Origin: Neelides folsomi
Lineage: Eukaryota > Arthropoda > Collembola > Neelipleona > Neelidae
Reading direction: 5' to 3'
NCBI GenBank assembly: GCA_034687125.1
Contig: JAQGBZ010000020.1
Span: 1 to 64,000 of the forward strand
DNA: 64,000 nt
This document shows positions 13,276 through 27,829 of this stretch, in pieces. A program made the position numbers and the translations under genes. The first letter of the stretch is position 1; each line of letters opens with the position of its first letter. The notes under the pieces are model-generated. The model saw nothing but the letters and a program-made list of their open reading frames with translations, had not been told where the DNA came from and made no database searches.

Positions 13276-14634
13276 CCCTTATTTAATATTCTAAATGACT
13301 CTATTAAAATAATTGCTTTGTGTGTAATAATGTAATTTAAAGAATTTAATCACTTTAATCTTTAAAAGTGTATCCATGAAATTAAAATAATGGGATTGGT
13401 CTATAAGCTGCGATAGTATAATTATGGGGGCAATTTCAATTTGGAAAAGTGGCTTAATATTTGAATGGGGATTTTGGGAATGAATTTGAGTTGATTTATG
13501 AATGTAGTTAGTTTCTGGCTGAATAAAAGGGAGAAGGTTGGGGAAGAAAAAGCTCCTTGGTTCATTTCCATCAAAACCGAACCCTTTTGTTTCCAGGGAG
13601 AAAAGAAAAATCCCCAGCGTTGGATTTTGCGGTTCTAATGGATCTTTGCGCATAAATATTTCAGTAATGGCGAGTCTTAAGTGGAAACCATTTTTCACAA
13701 AGTTTCTCTTCTCTCTTACTTATTTACGGGGGTCCCTTTGTTTAATGCATTTATATCCCCGATTTACTTTCCAAGGAAGATCCGAAGTGCCTCATAAACT
13801 TCCCGCCCCATTTCATTATCTCATCTCCGCCTTCTTTCCCCAATGTCCAACAAACATGTCAAAAACCATCCGAACATACAAAAAAATAATTCTAAATATT
13901 TTTAAAAACCTAAAATGTACTTTAATATTCTTTAAGTTAATTTTAAATGTAAAGTAATTTAATAAAAATCACTATTGATCACGGATTTTGTTCTAAAAAG
14001 ATGGGGGAGATTTTTTGGGAGGAGTTTTGGCTCAATGACTGAGATTCCTAAGGACCTGTTTATGAGAGCCGATTGACATCCCGAAAAGTACAAATAAACC
14101 TTTATGTTATGACCTGCTTTATTTTCAACCGATTGAGAGGAGGAGAATATGACTCACAATGAATTCCTAATTCAAAAACTCAGCATTTCCCTCCCAGCTT
14201 TGCTAAGCTAAATACAGGCTAAATAAAAGCTAAATAAATAGAGGAAGGTCAGTGCCACAATATATAGGAAATTTCCTTAATGTTGGTTAATGTCGGTTAA
14301 TGTTTGTAAATGTTGTTCAATGGGAGTATGATGGCAAGAAAGAACGACAGGTTGAGGATGATGAGAATCGCCATTGTTTTGACTCGTAAAAGTGAAGGTT
14401 TGGAAGTGAAGAGGGAAATTACCATTCCTTTTATTTTCATTCTTTTTCAAACGGCTGTCGGGGAAATGAGTCAAAAGTGTCGCTTATACAAAGCTTGTAA
14501 CCATTACTTAATTAATATTACACTCCAATAAAAAATGACCTTGGTTAAACGGACATTTATTTTTAATGTTATTTAGCCATTTAAATACAGCTGGGTGTTT
14601 TTGTATAATTGATGTGCATTTTATGTTTATTGGT

Positions 14635-14763
14635 TTATTTACTGAGTTTTGAGAGTTTATTTCTGAGTTTATTTGTAGGGTTATTTGAGAGTTTATTTTA
14701 TGAGTTATTTAGTGCTTTTATTTGTAGAGTTATTTAGTGCGTTTATTTGAAGGGTTATTTTTA
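14635..14763 (+). repeat. 12-bp tandem array GAGTTTATTTGT, about 10 copies
   Basis: TTATTT starts at 14635 and then at 14657, 14669, 14681, 14693, 14705, 14718, 14730, 14743 and 14755, with intervals of 12 or 13 bp after the first. The copies are diverged outside TTATTT. This is the G+T-rich left half of an island whose switch is near 14890. Confidence 0.85.
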
Positions 14764-17700
14764 TGACTTCTTTTGTTTGGCGGTTGAATTCAAAAAAATG
14801 GTAAATTGATTGAAGTGTCGATGAACCGCAAGATTGCTGTAAATAAATAAAATATTCTAGATTTAGCCATTTGGACTTTTTTGTGTTCATTGGACCTCAT
14901 TTGTTATCTTTTTATTGGCCTTTCATTCAAACTCATTTTTTTATCTCCCTTGTGGTTCATTTGACCTTATCAGGAAAATGAATCAATTCAGGGTTGAACA
15001 TTTCTCTCAATTTCCCTCAATCCAAATCCCATTATTCTTTTTTTATTGCTTTATCATCCAAATGGATCGAAAGGAAAATCAAATTGGATAAATTGTTTTT
15101 AAATAAATTGGGTTTAAATAAATTGGATTTTTTTAATTTACTTACTAAATTACTAAATTGATGTAAATACTCAAAAATTCAATTAAAATTTCTTTAAATA
15201 AATAATAAAGGAAATCTAACAATCTATTTAAATTAAAAGACAAGTATATTTAAAATATAATTATAAATTTTGGTAATAAACGACTTTAAAGTTTTATTTC
15301 GAAATTCAGGCTAAAGTTATGTTAGAATTTAGTTGAAAGAAAGTAAAGACGAATGTTGTAATGTTGAAAGTCAATTACCTTTTAGTACATCGAATAGGCG
15401 GAGTTGATCCAATTACGACGACCCAAACTTTCCCCTCAGTCCAAAGACAAATTCGGCAATTCGCTCAGACAATTCAATTTCAAAACTTTTCCAATCCTCT
15501 CCAAATCCTATAAATACAATAAAGCCATCAATTCAACCATCTTTGTTTTTCGATTAATTTTATATTTTTAAATCTATTAGACTAAATAATGCGCTTGTTC
15601 GAATTATCCAATTATTCAAACTCAATTTAATTTAATTTATTATCCTGAATTTAAATTCTGTAAAGTTTTATGAATTAAGTTTGTTTAAGAATTAAATTTT
15701 AATTTTTCCTTATAGGTTTTTATAAGCAATTTCGAACAATTTGTATGGGGAAATGCAATAGCGAAAGTGGCGGGATAATTTAATGGTGGGAGCATCTGGA
15801 AAATAATGAAATTTTGCATTCATTTTGAACATTTGTAGGAATTCGGCGGAGTTTTTAGAATTCGGGAGGGAATTTGGATTCGTTTGTTTTCTTGGATTTG
15901 AGTTTGGGCGGTTTGGTCGTAAGGATAAGTGCGATCCACTTGGCCCTAACAGTAATTGGCAATTAGAGAGAATAGATTTCCCTTCTTGGGGGATCGAATC
16001 CTCCACCTCCTTCCTAATTACAAACTCACAAGCCCCCAACCAACACTTCCTATTTTTATGGACCAGAAAATCTCAAAACTCTGTCCAATTATTTCTTCTT
16101 AACTCTACTATTTTATATTCAAATGTTCCCTCCAATTCCTTCCAATTCCTAGAAAGTAATTTTAATTTTAAATTACTTTCTCCATTTTAAATTTTCTTTC
16201 CTTTCAATTCCCAAGAATACAATTTTCTCTTATATTTAGTATACTTAATGTTAGTTAGTATACTTAGGTCAGTTTAGGGTAGAATTTCAAATCTCCTTCA
16301 TTTTTAAAATTCCCACATAAATTTTCGATTTATTGAAAACTCATTTAACTATCATTTTGCATTTTACTGTTCCAAACGCGTGTTTGGAAACGTGTTTTGA
16401 TCCTTTTAGACTTTTGTGAAAAAAAGTTTGCAATGCTAAAAGTTGACTCAAAAGGAAAAAGGGCGAATGATGAAAAGTTAAGTGAATGGGAAGTGTCGAT
16501 CCGACGTGTGCCGCTGAAAGGACAAATGGAAAAAATAAATCAAGTTTTGTATTAATAAAACCAAATGTTTTGAGCTTCTTTTCACTTTCAGCTGAGGGCC
16601 AAAATTGACAACGGAAGTTTGACGGAAAAACTCCTCTTCATTTAACTCTATTAATAATAAGAGAAAATACTGGTGGAAATCATAATGGGAATAAAGCGAA
16701 ATAAATAGAAATGATAATGGAAATAAATAGAATTGATGGAAGGGATAAAATGGAAACGAGTGGACCCTTCAGCTCCGCCGACTCCCGGTTTTATTTTTTT
16801 TTTCAAATGTTTTCGACCCTTTAGCCTTTGAGTATTTTCAAGTGAGTTCCGGATGTGTGAATGTTCTCTGCGGGTATTTACCCAAAGGCCCCTTTTTCAT
16901 TCAACCCAATAGATTCAATATATCCGCTCTCGCATAAATTCAATATTTATTTATTTATTTCCAATTGGACGATTTTCCATAATTTCCCTTTCATATGAAG
17001 ATCAAATTCAAATGAATTATTTCGTTTATTATTCACTTTTAAAAGCCTTTTCAACATTTGCACCTTTATGTACATTTTGCTTTCAATTGAGATTCAGTTG
17101 TGAATTGAAATTCAAAATTGGCGCTCTTTTCAGTCAATGGATTCAAACTATTTTGAATAATAATACTGAATGATTAGAAAATTTTTTTGTATTATGGAAA
17201 AAGCAATGGCATGTAGCTTTCTAATAAAATATTGTTTAAATAATCTATTATTTTAATATATTAAGTTTAATTAAATGACTTTTAAATTAAAAAATAATTT
17301 ATACTTTATTATTTTAAATGAAATACCAAATTACATTAACTGATAATTTCTATAATGTTTCAGTTAATGATAATATTTTACTTAATAATGTGATAGTATT
17401 TGAATGGAGATTTCATGGATTATTTTAAATATGAATTTAATGGAGTTTAATGGTGAATTTCAAAGGGGCTTAAATGGATGGTTTTAAGATTTGGAAGTAG
17501 ATTTTGTAGTAGATTGGCCCTGGATTTATGTTAGTATTTCTGGAGGGTGGATTTGAAGAGTTTTGGTGTATGGGGAGTTTGAGATCATTTCCTCATCATT
17601 CACTTCCTTTCACGGCCCATTTCCCTTTTTGGAGAAAAGGCGGGGTTCAGGAGGACCATTCCACATCTCATCTACGCTACATTTACCAAATCCATCTCGG

Positions 17701-19107
17701 ACCCATTCAAACCAAATCATTCACCTCCCCCAATCCCCTCGCTCCGCCAAACTCCGGCAAACTCCGCAAAATTCACCCAAACTCACCCGGGAGAAAAAAC
17801 CAATATTTTCATGGCCGCTCCCTCGGAAACTTTTAATTGGGCGGATTTGAGAAGATCTTTTATTTCCGACCAATTCAAACCCAACACCTGCGACTTCAAC
17901 CCTCCAAAACTTTTTTCCTCCAAAAGGGAAGGGGAAGAAGGCGACAGACGACAACTATAACAAAACCTAATCATTACAAACTCTTATATAAATACAAACA
18001 TCTCCCTTACATTCCTATATGGTATAATGTACCATACATAGTATTCCTATACATCCACCCTAAATAATACGATATGATAAGATATGGTTAAAGTTTACTC
18101 ATATATTTAGAATGTGTAAGGGGGTAGTAGTATATAAGCAATTGTATTATGCAGCGAGTTCTTCAAAAATGCATTATATGAATTTGCGATTTGATCTGTA
18201 AGAATTCCATCGATTCAAAATGACTCGTTTTATTTTATCTCACAGAATTCCGTAAAGGCAATAAAAAAACCAATCAAACTCAATTTTTCACTTTCAATGA
18301 ATTTAATGATTTTGAATAATTTAATGCTTTTTCTCAGAAATATTCCTTAAATTTCTCCAGGTCATTCTTAACTTTAATATTGATAATTAAAATGACAATT
18401 AAATAATTTTAAAATTTTAAAATAAATGGAGTTTATCTATTAAATTTTACAGGATTTTCAATTGACGAACGAATGAGATTAAAGTTTTGGGGATTTGGTG
18501 GGTTTTTTAAATGTGAGTTTAAATGCAGAATGCTTTGTAGAGAGAATCGACGTACAAAATCCGAAATTTTCCGAATCATAATATTTATAGAATATTTATG
18601 CAATTCTTATAGAATACTTTTATGCAATACTTATGATATAGTTATGGTATGGTTCTGCTATGCAATCCTTAATGCTTCTGTGTAGGACAAATGCATAATT
18701 TTGCATGGAGTTGGATTATAATAGAAAATGGAAGTCTTGTACTTTGTGTACAGTTGGATTATATGCGAGTTTAAATATAAGAGAATTTTAAATGTAAAGG
18801 TTCCCCCATTGAGTACATAAAAAGCCATTAAAGTTTGAGGGTCGCGGAGGATTCCAAACTTTCTTTCTCATTCCCTTCTTGGGGGCGGATTAAGCCCAGA
18901 CTTTCAAATTGAGTTGCCATATGGCTAATGGCCCCTCCAAAGATTTATTCTCCCTCATTTAAATACATCCGAGAAATGCACCCCTTGGAAAAGTAATTTA
19001 CATTTTCTAATTTCGCGCCTCCTTCCCATACGCATTCTTTAATCCTTCCATTCGAACAGATTAAATTTTCTAAAATGGATACTGATACTGATTTACTCAT
19101 GCATATA

Positions 19108-19285
19108 ATGGTAACATCTAAAACGTAAATTTAACCATGTTACCACGGTAACGTCAATTTTTCCATGGTAATATTTTTAAAATAGTAACACTACAATTAG
19201 AGTTGCTATGGAGCTAATAGAAATTAAATAAATAAGAAATTGGCATAGTAACCAAAAAATACAATTTTATGGTTGCATGGTTACA
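19108..19285. promoter_or_regulatory. Cluster of RFX/X-box-like sites including a full inverted site
   Basis: GTTACCACGGTAAC at 19139-19152 has perfect 6-bp inverted arms with a 2-bp spacer and fits the X-box consensus GTNRCC-N(0-3)-RGYAAC. Around it: ATGGTAAC (19108), CCATGGTAAT (19163), GTTGCTATGG (19202), GCATAGTAAC (19243) and CATGGTTAC (19277). Gene-free AT-rich context about 29 kb upstream of the Ubx exon. Confidence 0.55.
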
Positions 19286-19349
19286 AGTTTGGAAACTTTT
19301 TTCGCTTTATTTAGCATTTTGAATCTTATATTTTGGTTTTTATTATTTA

Positions 19350-19390
19350 AGTAAAGTTTTTTCAGTAAAGTTTTTTTAGTAAAGTTTTTA
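19350..19390 (+). repeat. 14-bp tandem repeat AGTAAAGTTTTTTC x3
   Basis: Units start at 19350, 19364 and 19378. T-rich, just right of the RFX-like cluster at 19.1-19.3 kb. Confidence 0.85.
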
Positions 19391-22300
19391 TTTTGGTTTG
19401 GAGGGAAAAAAGTTAATTGGATAAGTTGTATGAATTATTAAAGTTTTTTTTCGATGAAGGTTTTCTTCTATACTTTTTTGAGTTTATGAGTTGGAGATAA
19501 GGGAGAGATATGTAAAGTTAATAGTTATTAAAAGTAATAAATAGAGTCAAAAGTTTTTGAGATTAAGATGGGCAGAATTTTTTAAATTTATTCGAATGGT
19601 CGTTTTTGGGAGTTTTGGGTTGTGAAGTGTTTGGATAAGTTGTGGATGAAAATAATATTATTATGCTAATGTAATTATAGAAGATTCTCTTGGTAGCCAG
19701 AGGTTTCAAATTGTGAATGCGGAGGAGGAGAACCGCCGGATAAAATCCCAATTATTTCCCCATCTACAGTTGTATGTATTCCGAGGGAGACGTCGGGGAG
19801 TCGGGACGTAATGAAACCATTGGAGATGTGATCTGATTCCCACATCGCCCAATTTCTCTTTCTTCCTCACCAAACACTCAGACGGAGGAGATAAAAAGGG
19901 GACGGATGGCGAATACCAAATATAACGACCGCCTTTCTTTATCCATTCACAACTCACACATTTAGACCATACAAATTGGCCAATTGCCGATTTGCACAAA
20001 AATACAAATTTTAAATTTCCTAAACCATTCTGGAAATTTTAGTCCAATTCCTTAAATTTCAGTCCGTTCCTTTTCCAGTCTTTTTCTTTCCCAATTCTTT
20101 TTTTTAGTCGTTTTCTTTAATTCACTCCTAACTTACATTTAGTATTTATCTCATGTAGCTCAACTACGGAGAAATTTAGCTCAACTTGGAAGAAATAAAG
20201 TATAGGAATTAAATGGAAGCAAATTCGATTTAGAACTCGAATCTCTTGGTTTAATTTCCCCTAAACCAAATGTCTACAAAAGAATAAATGGGATTTGGTT
20301 CTTAACATGATTAACATTTAATCAAATCTCAGCTCTGTACAAAGATACAATTCCAATTTAGTAAAATCAAAACTCCAATTTTCCGAATTAAATATTTAAT
20401 CTATTTAGTTAATATAAATTAAATTACTATTAATTATACAGATAAGATTTAAATCATTTGTGGTATAAATTTTAAATTCATTATTAAATTCATTCATTCG
20501 AATACAAATTCATATTATTATACACATTCATAGAGAGATAAAATCTACTATAATAAAAATCTATTTAACTTTTAATTTAAAAGTATATTTAAATATTAAA
20601 TGAGATTAAGGCAAATGTGTTAAAATTGAAAGTGCATGGATTTTGTATGTGTTTTAAGGGGTGTCCCTTTTTGGATTGGTTGGATTGGAAAGGGAGAGTT
20701 TTTGTGCCCCTTTGAGTTGAAAGTGAATGGCGGACCTTTTGATTTGTAAAGGACAAATCCCGCGTCCCTCCCAACTTCACACTTCCTCATTTTATAGCCA
20801 AAAGCTCACAAATCCCTTTGTCAAATCTCTTCCTTAAAAATCCCTTCAATTGGACACATTTCCCTTTAAGGTCCTTTCCCAACACTTCCACATCATTCAC
20901 AAAACTTTCATGGGATTTTAAAGACCGATCAAAGAAAGAAACGAGAAAAATACAAAATCAAATCCTACACTTAAACTAACCATTTTATCTTAAACTTAAC
21001 ATATAAAACCATACATAATAAAACCATACATAAAAACCCCATAATAAAAACCTCATAATGAAAATCTTACAAATTCACCCAAATTCATGTAAAATCAGAA
21101 ATCACACAAAACATAAAAATGAATGTATACAAATGTATACAAGATTCATATTATAACTTTTACTGTACAAATGCTATACAAAAAAGTATGAATATAAAAA
21201 ATTACATTTTTCCTTTTTTTCATCCTTTGTATTAAATGTGTTAAATACATTTTAAACACATTTTTTACTTTTAAGCTTTTTGTAAGTTTCATACATTTCC
21301 TATACAATACAAATGTTAATGTTCTCTGTAATGTTTAATGCGAATGTATGAAGTGTAAATAAACCCAAATCCTTATTTAAGCAATTGTATTTTTTAATAA
21401 TTGTTGGATTATAAAAAAATAAAAGGGTATTAAAAGGAGATTAAAAACGGCTTAAGAAATATTTAAAAAGAAAGGTGTTTGGATTGATTTGGTTGGATTT
21501 TGGTAGTAGGCAGCACTTGAAGCTTTAACTCTTTCCCGTCCAAGGTTTTCCCATTTGGGTTCTCTTTGGGTTCTCTTTGGTTGCTGTGGGTGGCGGAAGA
21601 TCAACATTTTTCACCCAACGGATTTTCATCCTTCGCCCTAAGGCAAAATCTCAAGAACCTCTTTCTTATCATTCAAAATGACCTTAATATCTTTCTATCC
21701 TTTTAATTATAACATTAAAACTACATTCAATTTCCGCTTGAAACCCTCAAGCTAAATTACTAAATATTCTCAGTTTATTTTTTAAAAAACTTTTAAAAAT
21801 TCTTTTCAAAAAATCAACTTTTTGACCGACAAGATTAACTGTAATAATAATTTATAATATGATTCATATTTAAAATATTATTTGTCAGGGTTTATAAGAA
21901 TACTTGAAATATGCTTCTACATATTGTAGCTTATCTACTTATCTGTATGTACCTATGTATTTACATGTATTACAATATGTATGTATGGCTTGTATGGATA
22001 TGTGTCACTATTTGTGTGAGTGTGTTCCATTTTATTATGATTGTAATGTGGTGATTAAAAGACAATTTGTCGTACATTTTCATTCGATCCATCCTGGATG
22101 GTTGAAATAAAAAAGAGGGTTTTAATGGGCCCACTACGAACCCCGTTAAGAATTAATAACTCCATTAAACGGAGCCATAAAGTAAAGCGATCGTAAAACT
22201 CCCTCAGACCTCAACCACACACACACATGGACCAAAAATGCTTTTTTTCATCAACTGCCTTTAATTGAACTACAAACCGCACTCATCAACATTAAATTGA

Positions 22301-25300
22301 TATTCTAACTGGAGATAAATTTGAATAGAAATTCATCCATATACATACCTACATATAAGATTACATACCATAGTTATTGCATATATTTATTTTATATCCG
22401 ATTCACTTTCAATAAATACATACATCTATCCATACACACTATACATATGTATGTCGATAGATACTGTACATCGATACATATACTGTACAAGTAGATGAAT
22501 ATATTGTATATTTAATATTATTTGTGAGTTTTAGTATTGAGTATTATTTTGGCCGTTAGGAGTTTCATTTGGTGATTAAATGATTTTTAATGTGAATGTA
22601 ATTGTCCTTTGTCTAATGTTGGTTGTTTCCTCTGTGTCTGTGTATTTTGTCCAAGATTGTTGAGTGGAAGTTCTATTTGGAAGGAGGGAGAAGGAAGAAG
22701 ATCGTAAATCAAAGAAGGGGAGAAAACCCCGGCCATAGCAACCAATGAACCAAACGCTTGCGTGGCGGCCATTCAAAAACCCTCACAAAAAAGAATTTCA
22801 ACCCTCCATTTACACACAAACAAAATAACATTCAAATTTATTTAATTTTTCAAAACGAAGGCATCGTTCTTCATCTGAGTTATTAAAGTTATTGATTCAA
22901 ATATTAAAACTTATTTAATAAAAATATTTGGTGTTAATTAAATTATTAATTAAAAATCATTTTTATAGAATCAATTTTATTATGTAGCGTAATTGGGTTT
23001 TAGAGCATGGTTGTGAATTTTAATAGGATTTTATAGTTTTAATTAAATTTTAATTGTTGTTGGTCCATTTAGAAAGAAATGGATTTTTCAATGTTAGATT
23101 TTAATTATATTTTGTATGAAGAAGGAGATGAGTTTTTGGCTCGTGTTTGGTTTAATGGGGTTGGAGGAGTTGGATCCAATTTCTGTAGATGTTATCTAAA
23201 GATGTGGGAAGAAACTGATAGAACTTCAATCCAAAACCAAAACGTCCAAACTTTCCAGACAATTCAAACCAAAAGAAGTCCTTCTTTGGAAACTCACAAT
23301 TCCAGACACAAAATTGAGTCCATTACTTTACTCACATTTGATCCCTATTACATATTTTCATCTGATTCCATCTGATTTCACTTCTTATTTCTTATATAAT
23401 TCAATGCCATTCTTTAAATCCTATATATAATAGGTTATATAACATATATTTCCAATGGACGAGATTTCTCTTCACTTAATTTCTCCAATGGAATTGCATG
23501 CGAAAAAACCATTTACAATCCGTCCAGACTCAAAACCAACTTTTCATCCCGCCAGACAATCAATCTTTTCCTATAACAAAACTTCATTCAATTCTACTAA
23601 TACAAAACCCAGACACTTTATATAAAATATATATCTTATATAAATACTGTATTAGTATAGTAAATGTAAGTTTGTATTATATGCATAGTTATATAATACT
23701 TATAAGAGAAAATAAAGGCGGCTCCTCTTTTTGATTTCATTTGCAAAAAGGATTTGGATTTTTATTTCTTTAACCAAAAAATTCTTCTGATAATTCTCTT
23801 TCCATTTGCCAATTGGTAATAAATAATTATTAACCTTTTTCTAATATTATCAAATTACTTTGCAGAAAATAATTTGAATTTTCCCAAATGTATTCGTCTA
23901 TTCTTATCGCATATTAAAAATACATTCATTGTACTAAAAGTATCAGTAGTTCGCTAAAATCAAACAAGTATTTGTAAATATATAAAAAGTTTTCCCTATG
24001 TTATATGTATTTATATGAACTTATATTAGAGATAGTTTATGAGTTGTTCATTTTGGCATAGTTTTAGTTTTTATATGAATTTATAAAAGAAGTTGGAGTT
24101 GGATAATTCCTGCGTATGCTGCAGAATCTGCATAAAAATTATAAAAAAAGTTGTCTGTGTGTCGCTGTCTCAAGGATTTCTTCCTTCTCCTCTTAAAATG
24201 CTTCTCGGTGGTTGTTGAATGGTTTTTGAAGCTCCTTGAAATCTTTTCATGCTTCTTTATGCTTTTTGATCTTATCAAACTTTGTAATTAAATTCCCTTA
24301 CATTGTGTTTCATATCCATGTTCTTATTCCTCTTATTCCTCTCGGTGATGGGAAGTGGAGACATGAAAATGGCTGTAAAATTATTATCTTTCTGTTTCCT
24401 CCACACTCCGCCAATTGCCCTGAGTGAGTTTCGATGTTTCAATTTATGCCGTTCCCTCTGCGAACATCCAACACATTTTATCATTAAAATTTTCTTCTTC
24501 CCTTCTCCAAAATGGAATGAAATGAATTGGAATTGGAATTTTTATCATTTTGCCTTTCCCAACTTCTTCTCCATTTCCATCCGCTTTTCACACTCCCTTC
24601 ACCTCACACGCAGAACAAAGAAAGGCACTCAAACAATCACAAAAAATCAAAATAACTGTCAATATGAAATAGATATCAAAAAGATAGAGATTTAACATAA
24701 GAAGATAAGAAAATAACACACGGGGGGAGACACATAGCCTTACTTCATTTTACACTTACAGAGCTCTGCAGAGTTGGGTTAACTTGGTGATATGAAATGA
24801 ACATTAATAGATAGGGAATTAACACGGGAGATGTCTAATCTTGTCACAATCTCCGTTCCCATAGAAACGTCTGTTTCCCTCTTGATGAGACCGGAGATTG
24901 ATGGATGAATACAAATTCGCGAATTTAAATATTTTTAAAATCCCTCTTTATTTTTTGCAGGAAACTTTCCTTGGATTTATTTCCATGGAAGGAAATTTGG
25001 ATTTTGCAACTCAATTTCGTGTCTTCTCTTTCCACCGACTTTTTGCCAACTGAGATCCTCAAGGGCTCCGCCATTAGAACATAAGCTTAAACATGAATTT
25101 TATAGCTCAATAAAAATTTCCCCCATTGCAAAAGTAAGGAGAGTCAAATGTGGGTCCGTTCCTCTTTTACGGCAACCTTCCGATGGATCTCCCGAGATGT
25201 GTGGAAAACATAGCAATGGAAAACGCCTTCAAAACACACCGCACTTTTTACTACTCGACCGACTCGACTCGACACTTTTTACAGTTCTCCTAGCAACAAA

Positions 25301-27079
25301 ACCCTTCAAACATTATATTAAGGGTTCATTCACAAACGAAAAAAACCTTAGCGACCGTTATAATCCATAGAGACCGTTAAAAAACTCTTAAGACTCCATA
25401 GTGCAATATTTAGTCATTTTAGACCAAATGCAGTATTCAGTCTATTTGGAGCAGTATTTAGTCTATTAAGATGAAATATATTGAATCTGGTAATGTAAGT
25501 AAATGGATAAACGGAAATGTTGTGATGAATTGTGGGAAGGGTAAAAAGCTAAATAAATGCAGGGCGACCTTTTTATTTGTCCCTTGGACCAACACGACAT
25601 TTTGTAAATTATCGTGATAGATCAAGTCAGGCGAGTTTGAGATTTATGGAAGAACGAAAAGGTTTTCATGGCAGGGCGAGTCCTCCGAACCAATCCAATT
25701 ACCACAAAGGAAAATACCAACATTACCTGACACTGACAAACGGCAAAGACCGTCTTACGTTAATTCACTTCAACACAAATGAGAATATATTCAATACATT
25801 CAATACAAATACAGAACATACCATATGTACATAATATTCATTATATGACTATATTCCATATAATACAGTCAGTATGTGTTCATATATTAAATATACTTTC
25901 ATAGAATATTATAAGAAAATGAAAATATATTGATTATGTTAAGAATACCTTACTGCATAAGACATATATAAGTATGAAAGACACAATAGGATGAATGGGA
26001 GAAGATTGAAAAGAGTTAATGGGGAGAAGATTTTGCAAAAAAGCATTGAACTCTTCGCTAAAATTCCCCTTTTCCCTTTTTGGGTCGGAGGTGAATGATG
26101 GGAAAAGATGAGAATTGAAGGGCCGACTGTTTGTTCATTTCCTTTACTGCCCACTTGTCTCTCCAATTTCAATCCCCCATTATTCTCAAAACACTTAAAA
26201 GGAATTTCTTCATCCAACCGGCAAAGAAATTTATGGAAACATCTCGCAAATCGTCGCGACTCCATTAATCTCCAAACCAGCCACAATAAATCATCCGTTA
26301 CATATTTAACAATTTTTGCATCTTTCCCTATCGCTAAAAAATAAATCATTCCGTAAATTGGAAGTTAATTTAATAAATCATGAAATAAATCATGTAGAAA
26401 AAACGAGGAATAAATTGGAACCAAATGATGAAAAAATTGATATAAAAAAATGAAATGATGTTTAATAAGATTTGTGCAGATTTTGTGCAGATTTTATGGA
26501 TTTGCAAAGTTTATTTGGAGATTTTTGGAGATTTGTGTTGATTTGTCATAAGATTTGTAGTGATTTGATAGTTTCATTTCGGAAGCTCCATTTTGTATAA
26601 TTTATGTTCGAAGGGAGTGAGTGTAAGTGTAATCTGGTAATAAGTAGTTTATTTAATGCAGCGATGAGATTATGAAGTGAGTTAATGAAGGTGGGTCGTA
26701 AAATTAAACCAATGTCTTCTTTGACCTTTTCTAAAATAAACCCAATGGGTTGGATGCATCGAGGTCCGGCGATCTCAAAGCAAATCAAATCCATTTAAAA
26801 CCTCATCACTAAACTCATTCAATATTCCAAAATTATAAAGACGTCAAATCAGTCCTACGCTTAGATAACTCCACAAACCTAACCAAATACATATACCAAT
26901 ACTAAATATTTCATATACTGATGTTAAATACATATACCAATATGTAATCTCATATAAAGATAATATTAATATATTTAAAATATTTAGTTGCTATAGAAAT
27001 ATATCCTTTAGTACACTTATATATTTTTTTATTCTTATCTGTATTTAAATGTTCATGCAGTTGGTGTAGATAAATTTAA
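19391..27079. other. Intergenic spacer with islands: no gene seen
   Basis: Island switches are near 19730, 20740, 21540, 22110, 22700, 23180, 24360, 25570 and 26720. Single RFX-like half-sites occur at 22733 (CCATAGCAAC) and 25289 (CCTAGCAAC). GTCGTAAAA at 26695 matches the posterior-Hox type site. AT-rich spacers contain repeated ATACATA/TACTGTACA words around 22330-22500. Confidence 0.6.
21001..21075 (+). repeat. AAAACCATACATAA-type degenerate repeat
   Basis: Repeated AAAACCATACATAA followed by AAAACCCCATAATA and AAAACCTCATAATG; about five drifted copies of 14-17 bp in the A+C-rich flank of the island switching near 20740. Confidence 0.7.
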
Positions 27080-27161
27080 GTTGCTATAGAGATTCTATAT
27101 GGTTTCTATAGAGATTCTGTATGGTTGCTATGGAAAATCTATATGGTTTTGGTTATTATAG
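27080..27161. promoter_or_regulatory. 22-bp tandem array with GTTGCTATAG cores
   Basis: Cores begin at 27080 (GTTGCTATAG), 27102 (GTTTCTATAG), 27124 (GTTGCTATGG) and 27152 (GTTATTATAG), so intervals are 22, 22 and 28 bp. The linker is AGATTCTATATG. The cores belong to the same GTTGCYATGG-type family as the other clusters in the window. Confidence 0.6.
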
Positions 27162-27829
27162 AGATGTCCTATAAGTTTGGTATTTGTATGTGATGATTTG
27201 ACGATGTTCATTTAACACATCCTGAGAATTCTCTCCACACTCAACCTATATGAATTAAACATTTGGAGAATGTTTTGGGGGAGCCATTTTCATCTCTTCA
27301 TTTGACTTCTTCTGCTTCTGCTCCTATCATTTACATGATGAGGGGGGAAGTTCCTTCTATACATAACTTAAAACACAAAAATAAATTCACATTTGAAAGT
27401 TAAATTATCTCGAATCTTCAACGAACACCATGAATGTGAAATTAAAGTAATTAAATAAATTGCTAATTCATGCGATAATCCACACAACTAACAGAATAGA
27501 AGTTCATATATTAAATACTTAAATAAATACTATACACTATACATACACTGTACATATTATATTTAAACACAGTGTATAAATTGTATAGACAGTATTTAAA
27601 TATACACAGTACATGAAGTTCATGCGGTAACCATAGGAACCATACATGATACATAGCTACCATATGAGTAATATGTAATTATTCTAATTAGAGTGAAAAA
27701 GAGTAATTAAGTATAAATACTTTTGTGCAGGATAATTTGACCAAATATTGTACAATCCAAGGAGCATTGTTTTTGTGCAGGTAAAATAAGGTAAAACTAA
27801 AAGGTGCGCTGGTTACCTCATTTCCTGGG

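Larger units (their letters stand above)
10026..19107. other. Intergenic spacer with islands and repeats: no gene seen
   Basis: Island switches are near 10520, 11310, 12140, 12960, 13540, 14890, 15390, 15940 and 17600. The MITE-like hairpin and the 31-bp and 12-bp arrays are listed separately. Open frames of 100-139 codons here (for example 13538-13957 plus, 15825-16190 plus) coincide with island halves and show no domains. Confidence 0.6.
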
